Both the position numbers and the translations under genes were made by a program. From positions 1 through 64,000 of the forward strand of contig CAYTIB010000075.1 in assembly GCA_964437725.1 (NCBI GenBank): a DNA stretch of 64,000 nt, given 5' to 3'. The notes below the pieces were generated by a model. That model was not told the origin of the DNA. It saw nothing but the letters and a program-made list of their open reading frames with translations, and did no database searches. Shown piece after piece: positions 62,069 through 64,000 of this stretch; the first letter of the stretch is position 1, and each line of letters opens with the position of its first letter. Source of the DNA: CAYTIB01 sp964437725 (lineage in GTDB: Bacteria > UBA8248 > JACPRG01 > G963555815).

Positions 62069-64000
62069 TCAATTTTCAATAGCTTTACTCTTAGGTGGGG
62101 CACCCAGGAGTCTTTGTATAAACTGAACAACGTCATCAACTACTGCGTAAAGACACGGAATTAAAATTAGAGTCAGAATTGTGGCAAAACTCAATCCCCA
62201 AACTATGGATATTGCCATGGGTGAGAGGAACAGGGCTTGTCCAGTTGCAAAGAAGGCAAGCGGAGTCAAACCTCCTACGGTTGTTACTGTAGTGAGTAAA
62301 ATTGGTCGTAAACGTGCAATACCTGATTCCAGGATTGCCTGATCCCTTTGAGCATTGTTTTTTCTGGCTCTGTTAATGAAATCAACCATGATAAGTGAAT
62401 CGTTAACTACAACTCCTATTAGTGCAACTAATCCAAATATAGAAAGAAGGGTTAGATTTTCACCCATAATCAGGTGTCCAATTACGACACCATCAATTGC
62501 AAATGGAATGACTGCCATTACAACAAGAGGCTGAATGAAAGAGCGAAAAAGAGAACCAAGTACCAAATAAATTAATAGGACCGCAATAACCGAGATACGT
62601 GGTAGCGAAGCAAGAGAAGCTTGTGCCTCTTGCCTTTCCCCTTTGACAATTAAGCGATAGCCTGGAAATTTTCGGTTAATATCACCAAAATGGCTCCGAA
62701 GTCGGTTGGCTACGTTGACGGCGTTCGCTTGCTCATTGTTGACGTCTGCATAAACGGTGATTGTCCTTCTTTGGTTATAGCGCCGTATCTTACTGGTACC
62801 GATAGCGGTTTCTAGGAATGCGACGTCTTGGAGAAATACGTACTCACCAGAAGGAAGTGCAATTCTAAGATTATTCAAAGCATCCGCTTGCAAGCGCGTA
62901 TTCTCAGAAAACCTAACAATGATTGGGACATCCTCGTTCCTACGCTGGATCGTCGAGGCCTCAATCCCTTTAAATCCATTTTGGACTTGGCGAGCAACCT
63001 GTAATAGATCTAATCCTAAAGCTCGTGCCTCCTGACGAAGCCCAATTCGTATTTCTTCTTTGCCTTCAGTAAAGTTATCTCTGACGTCTCGGACACCTCG
63101 TATTCCGTTTAGGAATTCGCCTACTTCATCTCCAATTTGTCGCAATACAGAAAGTTGTTCTCCAGCAACTTGGACTTCAATATCAGATCCTCCCGGACCT
63201 GCTTGAGTTTTGAGAAACTGAACCTTCAGTATTCCTGAAATATTGCTTATACCTTTTCGGAGATCGGCAATTACCTCGTCGACACTCCTTTCTCGTTTTT
63301 CTGAAAGTTCAACAAGTATCTGAGCCAAATTGGCCCCACGCTCGATGGTGACAACGTCAATAACTGTGAGACCAACATTAGTTGCAACAGATACCAGCTC
63401 ATTTCCAGGGAGGTTGAGTACAACTTTCTCAGCTTTTTTTGCGATTTCTAGCGTGTTTTCGATTCTGTTAGAAGGTGATGTTTCGAAATTAATAAAAAAG
63501 AGAGAGGATTCAAATTCCTTAAATAACACGAACGGCATACGGTAATAAGCTACAGTCACTAATAGTAAGGTCATGCTCAAAAGTGCAGTACATACCAAGT
63601 ATCTTTTGCGTAAAGCAAACTTAAGTAATCCACCGTATACCCTGCGGAGCCAAGTAATTAGACGAGAGCCTTCTGAGCGTACTCTCTTGGCATATGAAGT
63701 GGTAATAGTGTCCCCTAGGTGAGATGGCAAAACAACGAGTGCTTCCAGTAAAGAGGCAACCAATACAAATGTTACTACCAGGGGAACGGGAGAAAGAAAT
63801 TTTCCCATTTCTCCGGGAACCAATAACAAAGGAAGAAAAGCCGCTACTGTGGTTATGATGGTTGCAACGACTGGCCAAGCTACCTCTCTGGTCCCCCGAA
63901 TGGCAGCTTCATGAGGATCCATGCCTGATTCGACATGACGATAGACATTCTCCGATACAACAATCGCATCATCAACCAACAAACCAAGAACCAAGATAAG
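62069..64000 (-). CDS. RND-family efflux pump, inner-membrane subunit (N-terminal part missing)
   Basis: About 643 C-terminal residues of an AcrB/MMPL-type resistance-nodulation-division transporter; the gene begins beyond the right edge. The visible part starts inside the fourth helix region with G-L-L-V-D-D-A-I-V-V-S-E-N, where the Asp pair belongs to the proton relay, then V-P-G-E-M-G. The porter domains and a second set of helices with G-V-V-V-N-D-S-L-I-M-V-D-F-I-N follow. It resembles the HAE1 drug/metal-efflux subgroup. The partner membrane-fusion protein would be upstream, outside the window. Confidence 0.9.
   Translation of the reverse strand, partial: LILVLGLLVDDAIVVSENVYRHVESGMDPHEAAIRGTREVAWPVVATIITTVAAFLPLLLVPGEMGKFLSPVPLVVTFVLVASLLEALVVLPSHLGDTITTSYAKRVRSEGSRLITWLRRVYGGLLKFALRKRYLVCTALLSMTLLLVTVAYYRMPFVLFKEFESSLFFINFETSPSNRIENTLEIAKKAEKVVLNLPGNELVSVATNVGLTVIDVVTIERGANLAQILVELSEKRERSVDEVIADLRKGISNISGILKVQFLKTQAGPGGSDIEVQVAGEQLSVLRQIGDEVGEFLNGIRGVRDVRDNFTEGKEEIRIGLRQEARALGLDLLQVARQVQNGFKGIEASTIQRRNEDVPIIVRFSENTRLQADALNNLRIALPSGEYVFLQDVAFLETAIGTSKIRRYNQRRTITVYADVNNEQANAVNVANRLRSHFGDINRKFPGYRLIVKGERQEAQASLASLPRISVIAVLLIYLVLGSLFRSFIQPLVVMAVIPFAIDGVVIGHLIMGENLTLLSIFGLVALIGVVVNDSLIMVDFINRARKNNAQRDQAILESGIARLRPILLTTVTTVGGLTPLAFFATGQALFLSPMAISIVWGLSFATILTLILIPCLYAVVDDVVQFIQRLLGAPPKSKAIEN

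Noticed and set aside
1..64000. Genome-wide reassignment of UGA
   Set aside because: UGA is the ordinary stop of several intact genes here, such as the hemG-like, ROK kinase and DedA genes.
1..64000. CRISPR array, prophage or insertion sequence
   Set aside because: No regularly spaced repeats, transposase or integrase frames and no long terminal inverted repeats were seen.

Overview
The window is a dense, mixed-strand stretch (about 43% G+C by eye) of a Gram-negative bacterial chromosome. SecA with a C-terminal zinc motif, Lgt, DedA, an RND pump, DUF3108 and DUF3047 proteins, MiaB next to a bifunctional-nuclease-domain protein, and Sec-containing AhpD and Grd proteins together suggest a deltaproteobacteria-like or SAR324/Nitrospinota/Tectomicrobia-like lineage. 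This placement is inference only. TTG and GTG starts with good Shine-Dalgarno sequences are common. TGA ends ordinary genes here (for example the hemG-like, ROK and DedA genes), so UGA is not globally reassigned.

Layout. 1-6.1 kb: the tail of a class IV aminotransferase, a class III aminotransferase, a Mop-type molybdenum hydroxylase ([2Fe-2S] and Mo subunits fused) and a cytosine-deaminase-like amidohydrolase. 6.4-13.5 kb: catabolic-type enzymes (SDR, cyclase, ThDP enzyme, cupin, FAH hydrolase, isochorismatase-fold hydrolase) around an oxygen-dependent protoporphyrinogen oxidase. 13.9-24.4 kb: a luciferase-like oxidoreductase, PhzF, a two-domain AhpD-like selenoprotein, a second Mo hydroxylase large subunit, an enoyl-CoA hydratase, an orphan NMT1/THI5-like binding protein, and an operon of an M29/NicX-like metalloenzyme, a small protein and a flavin monooxygenase. 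24.4-34.5 kb: two transporters, then a leftward glycine/sarcosine/betaine-reductase-like cluster (grdC, grdA, grdB, grdE) behind a molybdopterin oxidoreductase. 34.6-36.4 kb: tRNA-Glu, tRNA-Gln and gltX. 36.5-64 kb: mostly housekeeping genes (moeA, lgt, secA, miaB, hemB, ROK kinase, DedA, thiolase, RND pump) with transporters, SDRs and a second luciferase-like enzyme between them.

The most notable content is three genes that a standard gene caller would break at in-frame UGA codons. grdA reads through a UGA at its C-x-x-U motif, grdB at U-x-x-C, and the AhpD-like gene at C-x-x-U-x3-H. Each UGA is followed at nearly the same distance by a hairpin whose small loop has a G in its first two positions, as expected of bacterial SECIS elements. 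The AhpD gene has a second in-frame UGA in its degenerate second domain, and its frame stays open to an ATGA overlap with phzF. The grd cluster departs from the textbook system. No grdD is next to it, its GrdE-like protein has no Cys where the pyruvoyl-forming Cys is expected, and the genome carries an oxygen-dependent heme enzyme.

Molybdenum is a second theme: two Mo hydroxylases, one DMSO-reductase-family enzyme and moeA. One nitrilase-family protein has Ser in place of the catalytic Cys. No CRISPR array, phage or insertion sequence was recognised.
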